From: an uncultured Candidatus Actinomarina sp.
Lineage (GTDB): Bacteria; Actinomycetota; Acidimicrobiia; Actinomarinales; Actinomarinaceae
DNA: 37,271 nt
Reading direction: 5' to 3'
Assembly: GCA_902510965.1 (NCBI GenBank)
Contig: CABXDM010000008.1
Coordinates: forward strand, 1 to 37,271
Shown in pieces: positions 9,283 to 18,472 of the stretch (its first letter is position 1; each line of letters opens with the position of its first letter). A program made the translations under genes and the position numbers. Below the pieces are notes generated by a model. The model did not search any database. It saw nothing but the letters and a program-made list of their open reading frames with translations, and was not told the origin of the DNA.

Positions 9283-10458
9283 CTATAGACTTTTTAAGCT
9301 GGTAAATTTTTTAACACTGAATAGTAAGTAGCCACCAATAAGTAGCCCAAAATAAATGAGATTGGAATAACCGAAATTTAAGTATGTAAATCCGAGACTT
9401 ATATGAGCAACAGAGCTCCCAACAAATACTAGGCTGTCACTCTTAATGTTTAGATTTATTCCATTACTGATTGAATAATTAGAAATAGCAGAGCTTATTG
9501 CTATGTAGGTAAAGTTCCACCCAAGGCCAAGAAGATATAGACCAATTTTTAAAAATAATATATTTGTATTAAAAAGCGAAACCACACAACTAAGGATGAG
9601 TATAAGGCTCCCAATTATGGCAAAAAGTTTAGATCCATATTTATCAACTAGCTTTCCAAGAATGGGTGATAGTAAAAACATACCTAGTGTGTGGTAGCTT
9701 ATAATTGTTCCTACTAATTTTATTGTTTCTCCAATATCTTTCACATGCAAGGGTGTTGCAGACATAATTAATACCATTACAAAGTGATTCAGTACAAGGA
9801 TTTTTGTTAACAATCTTGCAGTGCTATCTAGTTCAGATAGTTTGAGTGATTTTTCTATAACTAGTTTTTTATTAAGTGCGCTATCTTTTTGAGAGAATAA
9901 CAAGACGGACAAACCTGCAAGGAACATTCCAAATGTAGCAATGAAATAACCAACTATCAGGTCAGACCCCAACCAGTTTTCAAAAACTGCTGAATACTCT
10001 CCAACTAATCGAGGACCAAATATCGAGCCAAAGACTGAAAACCAAACAGCTAAAGATAAAGCTGTAGCTTTAAAACTTTCTGATGCCACGAATGAAGCAA
10101 CATACCTAGTTTGAAGAGCTGCTGATTGACCAATACCCAAAATAAATGCTCCTATTAGTAGAAGATAAAATGAGTCAATTATCAAAGAAGAGATCTGAAC
10201 TAGTCCTCCTAAACTACCAATAAGAAAAGTATTCGATAGAGCTCTATTTTTTGAATATTTTTGTGACATCCTGTCAAACATTTGAGTACCAATTACCGCA
10301 CCAGCAACACCGACAGCATTTGGAAACCCAATTAAATATGGATTTGATGAAACTTCTCTTGCAGCTAAGACCGTGATAGTTACAGCAGCTATAAATCCAG
10401 TAGAAGAAAAAGCAACTGAGAGTAATAAATGAAAAATTTTCTTTACTTCTTGAATCAT
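9283..10458 (-). CDS. MFS transporter
   Basis: Multiple hydrophobic helices, internal pseudo-repeat typical of MFS. Confidence 0.75.
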   Translation of the reverse strand: MIQEVKKIFHLLLSVAFSSTGFIAAVTITVLAAREVSSNPYLIGFPNAVGVAGAVIGTQMFDRMSQKYSKNRALSNTFLIGSLGGLVQISSLIIDSFYLLLIGAFILGIGQSAALQTRYVASFVASESFKATALSLAVWFSVFGSIFGPRLVGEYSAVFENWLGSDLIVGYFIATFGMFLAGLSVLLFSQKDSALNKKLVIEKSLKLSELDSTARLLTKILVLNHFVMVLIMSATPLHVKDIGETIKLVGTIISYHTLGMFLLSPILGKLVDKYGSKLFAIIGSLILILSCVVSLFNTNILFLKIGLYLLGLGWNFTYIAISSAISNYSISNGINLNIKSDSLVFVGSSVAHISLGFTYLNFGYSNLIYFGLLIGGYLLFSVKKFTSLKSL

Positions 10459-10540
10459 AAATTAAGAGTAATAAATTTCTTGAACTAATTATTTTTTCTA
10501 GAAGTAATTGTAAATAATTTTACACACATTAGCATAAGTA

Positions 10541-10624
10541 TGCATGAAGAGAGGGAAACCTCAGCAACCTAGAAAGCAAACAAAGGTGCTACAAATGCGG
10601 TTTTTTATAGACAAAAAATATGCT
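10541..10624 (+). promoter_or_regulatory. SAM-clan riboswitch-like leader (SAM-I / SAM-IV / SAM-I-IV-like) upstream of metK
   Basis: GAAGAGAGGgaaaCCTCAGCAACCT...AAGGTGCTA core; P1 TGCAT(10541-10545)/ATGCG(10595-10599); P3-loop AGCA(10575-10578)/TGCT(10621-10624) pseudoknot candidate; located upstream of metK. Confidence 0.9.
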
Positions 10625-10659
10625 ATTTATCTTCATAAACCTAAACAGGAGAAAATAAA

Positions 10660-11748
10660 ATGAATAATATGGTCACAGCTGAAACAGTTTCACCAGGACA
10701 CCCAGATAAAATAGCTGATTTAATATCTGATTACGTTCTTACACAAGCTTTAAAAAATAATACAGCCTCCAAGGTTGCTGTAGAAACATTCCTAACAGGC
10801 ACGAAAAATGGAGGATTGGTTCTTGTAGGAGGGGAAATAAGTGAAATTGCTAATATTACTTCAGAAGATATTAAAGAAATAGTTAATTTAGCCCTAAGTA
10901 AAACTATTAAAACCAGTTTTGACGATTTTGATTTAGAAAAGCTGTCAATATATAACGAACTCACTCCACAGTCAGAGGAAATTAGAGCAGCTGTTGAAGA
11001 TGACAAAAACCAAGGAGCGGGAGATCAGGGAATTATGGTCGGTTACGCCACGAATAAGACAAAATCATTAATGCCTGTTACTTTCGATAAATCAAGAAAT
11101 ATACAAAAAAGCTTGTGGGATCTTCAAAACTCAGATCCTATGCTCGATTTAGATTCAAAAGTACAAGTTACAAGTGGCGGAGAAAAAACAAAAGTTGTTT
11201 TTTCAACCCAACACCAGCCAGATATTGATTTAGAAAGATTAAAAGAACAAGTAAATGAAATTGTATCTGAACATATTTCTGAAGATTTTGTTCTAGACCT
11301 CAATCCATCTGGTTCCTTCGTAAAAGGAGGGCCTGCGGGAGACACTGGTCTCACAGGTAGAAAAATAGTAGTCGATGCTTATGGACCTTCAGTTCCTGTT
11401 GGGGGAGGAGCATTCTCAGGAAAAGATCCTAGCAAAGTAGATAGGTCTGCCGCCTATGCAGCGAGACATCTTGCTAAAAATGTAGTAGCTCATGAACTAG
11501 CTGATAGATGTCAAGTTAGGGTTGCGTACGCAATAGGAAAAGCTGATCCCTATGAGTTAACAGTTGATACCTTTGGAACTGAAAAAAAAGAAAATAGTAC
11601 ACTGCAAGACTTTATTAATAAGTTTGATATGAGGCCTGCAGCAATTATCGAGAGGTTGAGCTTACTAACTGTGGACTATAGAACAGATACACTTTTCTCG
11701 CACTTTGGCCACGATGATCGAAATTGGGAAAAAATCGAAAATATCTAG
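10660..11748 (+). CDS. metK: S-adenosylmethionine synthetase
   Basis: ETVSPGHPDKIADLISD, GAGDQGIMVGYAT, GGPAGDTGLTGRKIVVDAYG, GGGAFSGKDPSKVDRSAAYAARH. Confidence 0.97.
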   Translation: MNNMVTAETVSPGHPDKIADLISDYVLTQALKNNTASKVAVETFLTGTKNGGLVLVGGEISEIANITSEDIKEIVNLALSKTIKTSFDDFDLEKLSIYNELTPQSEEIRAAVEDDKNQGAGDQGIMVGYATNKTKSLMPVTFDKSRNIQKSLWDLQNSDPMLDLDSKVQVTSGGEKTKVVFSTQHQPDIDLERLKEQVNEIVSEHISEDFVLDLNPSGSFVKGGPAGDTGLTGRKIVVDAYGPSVPVGGGAFSGKDPSKVDRSAAYAARHLAKNVVAHELADRCQVRVAYAIGKADPYELTVDTFGTEKKENSTLQDFINKFDMRPAAIIERLSLLTVDYRTDTLFSHFGHDDRNWEKIENI

Positions 11749-11767
11749 AAACAAGTATTTAAGCTGA

Positions 11768-11773
11768 TATAAT
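11768..11773 (+). promoter_or_regulatory. Extended -10 promoter (TGaTATAAT) upstream of the metY riboswitch
   Basis: TGA+TATAAT; predicted TSS close to 11780, just before the aptamer P1 strand. Confidence 0.6.
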
Positions 11774-11780
11774 CTAGATA

Positions 11781-11865
11781 TACATAAAGAGAAGGTTAAG
11801 ACCTCAGCAACCTGGAAGACTATCCAAGGTGCTAGAAAATGTGGCAGAAATGCAACTAACTAGTC
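11781..11865 (+). promoter_or_regulatory. SAM-clan riboswitch-like leader upstream of metY
   Basis: AAAGAGAAGGttaagACCTCAGCAACCTGGA..TCCAAGGTGCTA core; P1 TACAT(11781-11785)/ATGTG(11839-11843); pseudoknot P3-loop GACTA(11818-11822)/TAGTC(11861-11865). Confidence 0.92.
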
Positions 11866-11895
11866 AAAACCCTCTCCAAATTAAAGGAGAAACTA

Positions 11896-13176
11896 ATGAA
11901 ATACGACTCGAAACTACTACACGCAGGATGGGATTCTGATGCAGACGCTGAAGGGTCTATCACAGTTCCAATATATAAGACGACAGCGTATCAATTTAAT
12001 AATACGGAACATGCCGCTAATTTATTTGGATTAAAAGAATTTGGTAATATCTACTCTAGACTTGGAAATCCAACAGTTGGTGCACTTGAAGCAAGACTTA
12101 CCGCATTAGAAGATGGTGCAATGTGCGTAGCATTATCATCTGGTACATCAGCGGTAATGTATTCCTTAATAAACATTATGAGTCAAGGCGATAACTTTGT
12201 CGCAGCTAACCAACTCTATGGTGGTACCTACACAATGTTTGATAATATTCTTCCAGAATATGGAATTGATGCCAAAAAAGTAGACATAACAGATTTAAAA
12301 GCAGTTGAAGATAGTATCGATGATAAAACAAGAGCAATTTATTGCGAAACTGTCACAAACCCAGGACTTGTTGTCGCGGATGTAACGGCCCTGTCTGAAA
12401 TAGCTCATAAGCACGGCATTCCTTTAATTGTTGACGCTACATTTACTACTTCTGCTATTCAAAAATCATTTGATTTCGGAGCAGATATAGTTGTCTATTC
12501 TTTAACAAAATGGATGTCTGGCCACGGAAGAGTTATCGCGGGCGCAGTTATTGAAAAAGGTGGTTTTGACTGGGGGAACGGCAACTTCCCTCTTTATGAT
12601 AAACCAGACAGTAGCTACGGTAATATGCGTTGGGGGCATGACCTAGGAGATCTTGGAAATGTAGCATATTCTTTGAGACTAAGAACTGTACCTCTTAGAA
12701 ATCTTGGTGCAAACATGTCACCTGATACTGCTTTTGAGGTGATGTCTGGACTTGAGACTCTCAGCCTGAGAATGGAAAGACATTGTAGCAATGCTAAAAA
12801 GGCAGCAGAGTTTCTTTCAGCTCACGATTCGGTTGAATGGGTTAGATTTCCCGGCCTTGAAGGAGATCCGTCGTATGAATTATCAGAAAAATACCTTAAT
12901 GGAACTGGTGGAACCATGGTAGTTTTTGGAATAAAAGGAGGTAAGGATTCTGGGCAAAAATTTATTGATAACTTAAAAATGTTTCGACATGTAGCAAATG
13001 TTGGAGATACTAGGTCTTTAGCAATCCATCCTGCTTCTACGACTCATTCTCAGCTAGATGATGAGGCTTTAGTTGCGGCTGGATCACCACCAGAGCTTGT
13101 GAGGCTATCCATAGGTATTGAGAACATAGAAGATATCATTGAAGATCTTTCACAGGCACTTGAAAGTACAAAATAA
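11896..13176 (+). CDS. metY: O-acetylhomoserine sulfhydrylase / Cys-Met metabolism PLP enzyme
   Basis: TVPIYKTTAYQF, IYSRLGNPTVGALEARLTALE, DFGADIVVYSLTKWMSGHG (PLP Lys), HPASTTHSQL. Confidence 0.95.
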   Translation: MKYDSKLLHAGWDSDADAEGSITVPIYKTTAYQFNNTEHAANLFGLKEFGNIYSRLGNPTVGALEARLTALEDGAMCVALSSGTSAVMYSLINIMSQGDNFVAANQLYGGTYTMFDNILPEYGIDAKKVDITDLKAVEDSIDDKTRAIYCETVTNPGLVVADVTALSEIAHKHGIPLIVDATFTTSAIQKSFDFGADIVVYSLTKWMSGHGRVIAGAVIEKGGFDWGNGNFPLYDKPDSSYGNMRWGHDLGDLGNVAYSLRLRTVPLRNLGANMSPDTAFEVMSGLETLSLRMERHCSNAKKAAEFLSAHDSVEWVRFPGLEGDPSYELSEKYLNGTGGTMVVFGIKGGKDSGQKFIDNLKMFRHVANVGDTRSLAIHPASTTHSQLDDEALVAAGSPPELVRLSIGIENIEDIIEDLSQALESTK

Positions 13177-14245
13177 CAATATATCTAAATTCCAGATACC
13201 GCATTTTAAATTAGATTCCGGCGAAGTTCTGGATGATATAGAAGTTGCCTATACGACGTATGGGCAACTATCTTATTCTGGAGATAATGCAATACTCATA
13301 TTTCACGCCCTTACGGGTAGTCACTTACTAGCAGGTAATTACGAGCAGTTCCATGATAAAACTTTACCATGGAATGAAGAGCTTGAAATTGGCTGGTGGG
13401 ATGATTTTGTAGGTCCCGAAAAAATGATTGATACGAATAAGTATTTTGTTGTTTGTGCAAATTACTTAGGTGGCTGTTATGGATCAACAGGACCAAATAA
13501 TTATCAATTGAGTGAAGAACAAAATTTTCCAGAGATAACGTTTAGAGATATCGAAAACACACAAAAAGAATTATTAGACCACCTCGGCGTCAAGATTTTA
13601 CATGCAGTGGTGGGTCCTTCTATAGGAGGTTTGATGGCTCTTGAATTTGCTGCTAGATTTCCTAATTTTGTTAATAAAATAATCTCAATTTCTAGTGGAC
13701 TAAAAGTCTCAACTCTACAGTTACTTCACAATCTCGAGCAGGCATATGTACTAAATTTAGGTAGTGATTCAAAAGAGAGAAAAAAAGACTATCTTGCTCT
13801 AGCCAGAATGGTTGCCCATAAAACATACATATCACTTGAACTACTTTCCAAGAGAGCAAAAGATGAAACAGAGTATACCGAAGATTATTTAGATAATTTT
13901 ATTAAAACCTCTGAAGAGTCTTATATGATACACCAAGGTGAAAAATTTACTGAAAGATTCACTAATGAGTCGTATCTATCAATTATTAGAGGCTGGCAAA
14001 ATTTTAGGTTAACTGAAAGCACTTTACAAAACATATCATCAAAAGATGTCTTAATTTTAAGCGTTGATTCAGATGTGTGCTTTTACCCGGAGCAACAAAT
14101 AAATTTAGCAAATGTTCTGAAAGAACAAAATTGTAATGTGCAGATCGAACATTTTGTCTCTGAAAAGGGACATGATAGTTTCCTCCTCGAACCTAGTTTG
14201 TACGAGTCACCTATCAAAAATTTTCTGAATGTTCGCGAAAATTAA
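13160..14245 (+). CDS. metX: Homoserine O-acetyltransferase (likely TTG start at 13160; ORF track begins at 13139, overlapping metY)
   Basis: VAYTTYGQL, FHALTGSHL, CANYLGGCYGSTGP, VVGPSIGGLMALEFAARFP nucleophile elbow, VSEKGHDSFLLE. Confidence 0.93.
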   Translation: MKVQNNNISKFQIPHFKLDSGEVLDDIEVAYTTYGQLSYSGDNAILIFHALTGSHLLAGNYEQFHDKTLPWNEELEIGWWDDFVGPEKMIDTNKYFVVCANYLGGCYGSTGPNNYQLSEEQNFPEITFRDIENTQKELLDHLGVKILHAVVGPSIGGLMALEFAARFPNFVNKIISISSGLKVSTLQLLHNLEQAYVLNLGSDSKERKKDYLALARMVAHKTYISLELLSKRAKDETEYTEDYLDNFIKTSEESYMIHQGEKFTERFTNESYLSIIRGWQNFRLTESTLQNISSKDVLILSVDSDVCFYPEQQINLANVLKEQNCNVQIEHFVSEKGHDSFLLEPSLYESPIKNFLNVREN

Positions 14246-14300
14246 CCTTATTTTTTGTTGCAATTAACTAATAAAATCATTATTTTTATATAACTATCTC

Positions 14301-14379
14301 AAATGAAATCGAAAGATTGAAAACAAGATAGTACGAGAGTCCCAGAAGGTCGCAAGATCAACTGGGATTTTCACTTTTT
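14301..14379 (+). ncRNA. Candidate structured small RNA or leader with terminator-like hairpin
   Basis: Hairpin AATC-GAAA-GATT (14307-14318); 11-bp stem GAGAGTCCCAG/CTGGGATTTTC (14335-14345/14362-14372) enclosing GGTC-GCAA-GATC, followed by TTTTT; TATAAC at 14289-14294. Confidence 0.45.
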
Positions 14380-14396
14380 AAGAGACCCCAACTATT

Positions 14397-14468
14397 GCCG
14401 AGGTAGCTCAGTGGTAGAGCAGCTCACTCGTAATGAGCAGGCCGAGGGTTCAATTCCCTCCTTCGGCT
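14397..14468 (+). tRNA. tRNA-Thr, anticodon CGT
   Basis: Full cloverleaf: GCCGAGG/CTTCGGC acceptor, GCTC/GAGC D arm, GCTCA-CTCGTAA-TGAGC anticodon arm, GAGGG-TTCAATT-CCCTC T arm; CCA not encoded. Confidence 0.97.
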
Positions 14469-14523
14469 CAAAATATCTTTAAAATTTAATCGTATTTTAT
14501 AAATAACTAACTAGTCTTTTTAT

Positions 14524-14784
14524 GTGAAAAAATTAATTATGTATATAAGTGTTTGGAGTCTAATTTTTCCTGCGATGGCGTTAGCTGATGATCACAATGG
14601 TGAGAATGAGCTACCAATTCCGGCAATAGTAATTGAGGAAGAAATTGAAGAACCTGAAGATCCTGCATGGACTTACAAATTTCTTATTCCTACATCAGTT
14701 GCAATCGCAACCTTAGTAATTCTTGGAAACGTAGTTCAGTATTTTCGACAGGTAACGAGAAAACGATATAAGGTAAAAGAATAA
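14524..14784 (+). CDS. Small acidic exported/membrane protein of unknown function (86 aa)
   Basis: Signal-peptide-like N-terminus ending AMALA, acidic EEEIEEPEDP stretch, one TM segment, basic C-terminus. Confidence 0.6.
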   Translation: MKKLIMYISVWSLIFPAMALADDHNGENELPIPAIVIEEEIEEPEDPAWTYKFLIPTSVAIATLVILGNVVQYFRQVTRKRYKVKE

Positions 14785-14805
14785 TAAAAGTATTCTCGGT
14801 GTTGA

Positions 14806-16074
14806 ATGTCTAACCCAATCGAAGAAAAATTCTTATCAAGCTTTGATATTAACAAGAAATACGTTGTGGCTTTAAGTGGCGGTGTAGACAGTGCTGTATT
14901 GGCTTTCTTAGCTACTAAGTATTCTAAAAATGTAAGAAGTGTTTTTGTCAATCACAACCAAAATCATTCAAGTGACTTAGAACTACAAGCAAAATCTATT
15001 GCTAACCGGCTAGGTATTGCTTTTGTCTCACTACAAACCTCTTTAGAGCCCAATGCATCTGAAACACAAATGAGAAATGTGAGAATGAAAGAATTGAACA
15101 TGAACATTGAAGAAGAAGAATATCTCTTATTTGGACACACCCTATCTGATAGAGTTGAAACATTCTTTATGAATTTATTTAGAGGTACACGTTTACATGG
15201 TTTAAAGTCAACTCCCATGCAGGTGAACAAAATACTAAGACCCTTATTGGATATATCCAAGCAAGAAGTCATTATCTATGCTGAAAAAAACAAAATCAGT
15301 TACCTTGATGATGAAACAAATTTTGATAATCAAATAAATAGAAATTGGATTAGAAATGTTATTTTTGACGAGGTCAAAGAAAGATTTACCGGTTCATTAG
15401 AAGATAAAATCAATCAAATAATTAGCGAGGTAGAGTATGCACTTCCAGGAGAAACAAAGTTTTTAAAATTTATTAAGTCAAGCAAAGGGTATGTTGAGAT
15501 TCCAATCTCTATGATAAATTTTAATAATCCTGAATTATTATCATCTTTCTCAATTATTGCAAAACTACTAGGCATGTCAGGAATGGAGTCAAAGGATATC
15601 GATAAAATAAAAGAAGTCATTGCTTCTGGTAACCAAGTATCTTTTTATGGAGACTGGTTTTGCTTGAAATCATCCTCACTTTTAATTTTTGTTAACAAAC
15701 ATCTTTGGTGCGAACAATCTAACCAAGACAAATTAAGTTATGGATATTTAAATCTTGTAAAAGTTGAAAAGGTAACGTCTCACAATAGGTGGAATTTAGC
15801 AATTCCACCTCTAAGTAAAAACATTTCTACGAGGACGCTAGAGAGTGGTGACAAGATAAGGGCTAATGGAACTGACCAAAAAGTATCTGAAGTTATGCGG
15901 TCTTTTGGTATTAAAGGATTAATGAAAGAGGTTTGGCCGATGATGGTTCTCGATGATGAAATAATTTGGCTTCCAGGAATAAGAAAGTCAGACGCAGCTC
16001 TTGACTTCCATAAAGAGAATTATTCACATATAATAAGTGCTTCTGTAGAAAAGGGTAAAATTGAAAATTTCTAA
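14806..16074 (+). CDS. tilS: tRNA(Ile)-lysidine synthase
   Basis: VALSGGVDSAVLAFLA PP-loop, FGHTLSDRVETFFMNLFRG, RPLLDISKQEVI. Confidence 0.94.
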   Translation: MSNPIEEKFLSSFDINKKYVVALSGGVDSAVLAFLATKYSKNVRSVFVNHNQNHSSDLELQAKSIANRLGIAFVSLQTSLEPNASETQMRNVRMKELNMNIEEEEYLLFGHTLSDRVETFFMNLFRGTRLHGLKSTPMQVNKILRPLLDISKQEVIIYAEKNKISYLDDETNFDNQINRNWIRNVIFDEVKERFTGSLEDKINQIISEVEYALPGETKFLKFIKSSKGYVEIPISMINFNNPELLSSFSIIAKLLGMSGMESKDIDKIKEVIASGNQVSFYGDWFCLKSSSLLIFVNKHLWCEQSNQDKLSYGYLNLVKVEKVTSHNRWNLAIPPLSKNISTRTLESGDKIRANGTDQKVSEVMRSFGIKGLMKEVWPMMVLDDEIIWLPGIRKSDAALDFHKENYSHIISASVEKGKIENF

Positions 16075-16573
16075 AACGTTGATATCTAAGGAAGAGATTG
16101 AAAATAAAATCTCTGAAATTGCAAACAAAATTAATGATAAATACGAAGGAGAAGAGTTAGTCGTAATTGGCATTTTGAAAGGTGCCTTTATTGTAGTGAG
16201 CGATCTAGCAAAACAACTGCAGCTTGATGTAACTTTTGATTTTATGAGTATCAAATCTTATTATGGCTCTGAATCATCAGGACAAATAAAAATCGTAAAA
16301 GATTTAGAATACGATATCACAGACAAGAATGTTTTGATTGTTGAAGATATTTATGACACCGGACTCACACTTTCAAACTTAAAAAAACTACTTGAATCAA
16401 GAAATCCAAAAAGTATTGAAATTTTCTGCATGTTTGTTAAAAAAGACGTCGCTGAAGATCCAATTGAAATAAACTACAGCGGTTTCGAAATCGGTCCTGA
16501 ATTTGTAGTGGGTTATGGGCTTGACTACAACGGAAAATACCGTGAACTCCCTTATCTTGGTGTACTTTCTTAA
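16061..16573 (+). CDS. hpt: Hypoxanthine phosphoribosyltransferase (alternative start)
   Basis: VVIGILKGAFIVVSDLA, FMSIKSYYG, VLIVEDIYDTGLTLSNL PRPP loop. Confidence 0.95.
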   Translation: MKISKTLISKEEIENKISEIANKINDKYEGEELVVIGILKGAFIVVSDLAKQLQLDVTFDFMSIKSYYGSESSGQIKIVKDLEYDITDKNVLIVEDIYDTGLTLSNLKKLLESRNPKSIEIFCMFVKKDVAEDPIEINYSGFEIGPEFVVGYGLDYNGKYRELPYLGVLS

Positions 16574-16618
16574 ATTTGATAATTACTTTTAATCGTGCGG
16601 GTATTAAATTAAAACATA

Positions 16619-18472
16619 ATGGATAATAAAGAAAAAAATAAAAACAGATCATTTTTTTTATATGCTGCTTTAGGGCTGTTAATCTTTTTTGGCGTTCAGC
16701 AATACAACGAAAATATAAATGCACCTGAGCAGGTTTCTTTCTCTGAATTTAAATCTTTGATTAATGAGAAAAAAGTTGAAGAAGCAATTATTAAAGAGCA
16801 GTCAAACACAGTGCATTTTGAAGTTATAGGTAAAAGTAAAGTTTTTAAAACTGAATATCCAGAGGGTTTTGAAGGGGAAGTTTTTCAACTACTAGTAGAT
16901 GAAGAAATTGAGTTAAGTACTGACACTGAACCTGCTGGCTTTCAGGATTACTTTATAGCATTTTTACCATGGCTATTCCTTGCTGGCTTCATGTTTTATA
17001 TGTTTTCTCAAGTGAGAACAAACGGCAATCAAATTATGCAGTTTGGTAAATCCAAAGCTAAAGAAATGGACGAAGAAACTCCTAAGGTCACATTTAGTGA
17101 CGTCGCAGGAGCTGAGGAAGCAAAAGAAGAACTTGAAGAAATAAAAGAATTCCTTAAATCTCCTGAAAAGTTTAACAATCTAGGAGCAAAAATTCCCAAG
17201 GGCGTTTTACTAGTTGGACCACCCGGTACAGGTAAAACCTTACTAGCAAGAGCTGTAGCTGGGGAATCTAATGTTCCATTTTATAGTATTTCTGGTTCAG
17301 ACTTTGTTGAAATGTTCGTTGGTGTAGGAGCAAGTCGTGTTAGAGACTTGTTCAAAAAAGCAAAAGATTCGTCTCCAGCAATTATCTTTATTGATGAGAT
17401 CGACGCTGTCGGAAGAATGCGTGGAGCAGGTCTTGGTGGGGGTCATGATGAACGAGAACAAACATTGAACCAGCTTCTTGTAGAAATGGATGGATTTGAG
17501 TCTAATCAGGGAGTAATTCTTATGGCAGCTACAAATAGACCAGATGTGCTTGATCCAGCACTATTAAGACCTGGACGATTTGATCGGCAAGTAATTGTTG
17601 ACAGGCCTGATTTAGATGGTCGAACACAGATTTTAAAAGTCCACTCTAAAGATAAACCGCTTGCAAAAAATATTGACTTAAAAACAATAGCTAAACAAAC
17701 TCCTGGATTTACAGGAGCTGATTTAGCAAATTTATTAAATGAGTCAGCATTACTTGCTGCAAGAAAGAGTAAAAAGACTATTTCAAATACAGATATCGAA
17801 AATTCAATTGATAGAGTTCTCGCCGGGCCTGAGAAAAAAAGCAGACTTATGAGTGACGAGGAAAAGAAAATAATCGCATATCATGAAACTGGACATGCAT
17901 TAGTTGGTTGGGCGCTTCCAAATGCAGATCCGATACATAAGGTTACAATCATTCCAAGAGGCAGGGCTTTAGGGTATACACAGGCTTTACCTGAGAGAGA
18001 AAAGTATCTTTCATCAAAAGCTGAATTAAAAGATCGATTAGCGATGTTGATGGGGGGAAGAGTTGCGGAGGAACTAGTATTTAAAGACCCAACAACAGGT
18101 GCGTCTAATGATATTGAAAAGGCTACTGAAATTGCTAGACGAATGGTCATGGAATTTGGTATGAGTGATAAGCTAGGGCCAATGTTATTCGGCAAGGGGT
18201 CAAACGAAGTATTTCTTGGAAGAGATTATGGTAGACAGCAAGATTATTCGGATGAAGTAGCTTCCTCCATAGACGATGAAGTAAAAATTCTTCTTAATGA
18301 TGCTCACGCAATAGCTGGTAAAATCCTTAAAAAATTTAAAAAACAAATGGATGCAATGGTTGAGGTCTTGATGGAAAAAGAAACAATTGATAGAGAAGAA
18401 GTTTCAAGAATTTTTAAATCAATAAAAAAAGTTAAAATTCATGGCTCCGGAAAAACTTTAAAGCTGGCATAG
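16619..18472 (+). CDS. ftsH: ATP-dependent zinc metalloprotease FtsH
   Basis: [41 protein letters not shown] zinc site, two N-terminal TM segments. Confidence 0.98.
   Translation: MDNKEKNKNRSFFLYAALGLLIFFGVQQYNENINAPEQVSFSEFKSLINEKKVEEAIIKEQSNTVHFEVIGKSKVFKTEYPEGFEGEVFQLLVDEEIELSTDTEPAGFQDYFIAFLPWLFLAGFMFYMFSQVRTNGNQIMQFGKSKAKEMDEETPKVTFSDVAGAEEAKEELEEIKEFLKSPEKFNNLGAKIPKGVLLVGPPGTGKTLLARAVAGESNVPFYSISGSDFVEMFVGVGASRVRDLFKKAKDSSPAIIFIDEIDAVGRMRGAGLGGGHDEREQTLNQLLVEMDGFESNQGVILMAATNRPDVLDPALLRPGRFDRQVIVDRPDLDGRTQILKVHSKDKPLAKNIDLKTIAKQTPGFTGADLANLLNESALLAARKSKKTISNTDIENSIDRVLAGPEKKSRLMSDEEKKIIAYHETGHALVGWALPNADPIHKVTIIPRGRALGYTQALPEREKYLSSKAELKDRLAMLMGGRVAEELVFKDPTTGASNDIEKATEIARRMVMEFGMSDKLGPMLFGKGSNEVFLGRDYGRQQDYSDEVASSIDDEVKILLNDAHAIAGKILKKFKKQMDAMVEVLMEKETIDREEVSRIFKSIKKVKIHGSGKTLKLA

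Noticed and set aside
10530-10625. 7-bp pairing TAGCATA/TATGCTA as the metK riboswitch P1
   Set aside because: Possible, but TGCAT/ATGCG sits at the standard distance from AAGAG and covaries with TACAT/ATGTG in the metY leader; TGCT fits better as the pseudoknot strand.
13139-13176. Long metY/metX coding overlap
   Set aside because: Probably an ORF-caller artefact; an in-frame TTG at 13160 gives a shorter overlap and a more normal MetX N-terminus.
14301-14468. T-box leader or tRNA-dependent attenuator before tRNA-Thr
   Set aside because: No T-box TGG/AGGGTGG-type motif, and the downstream gene is a tRNA, not a synthetase or amino-acid gene.
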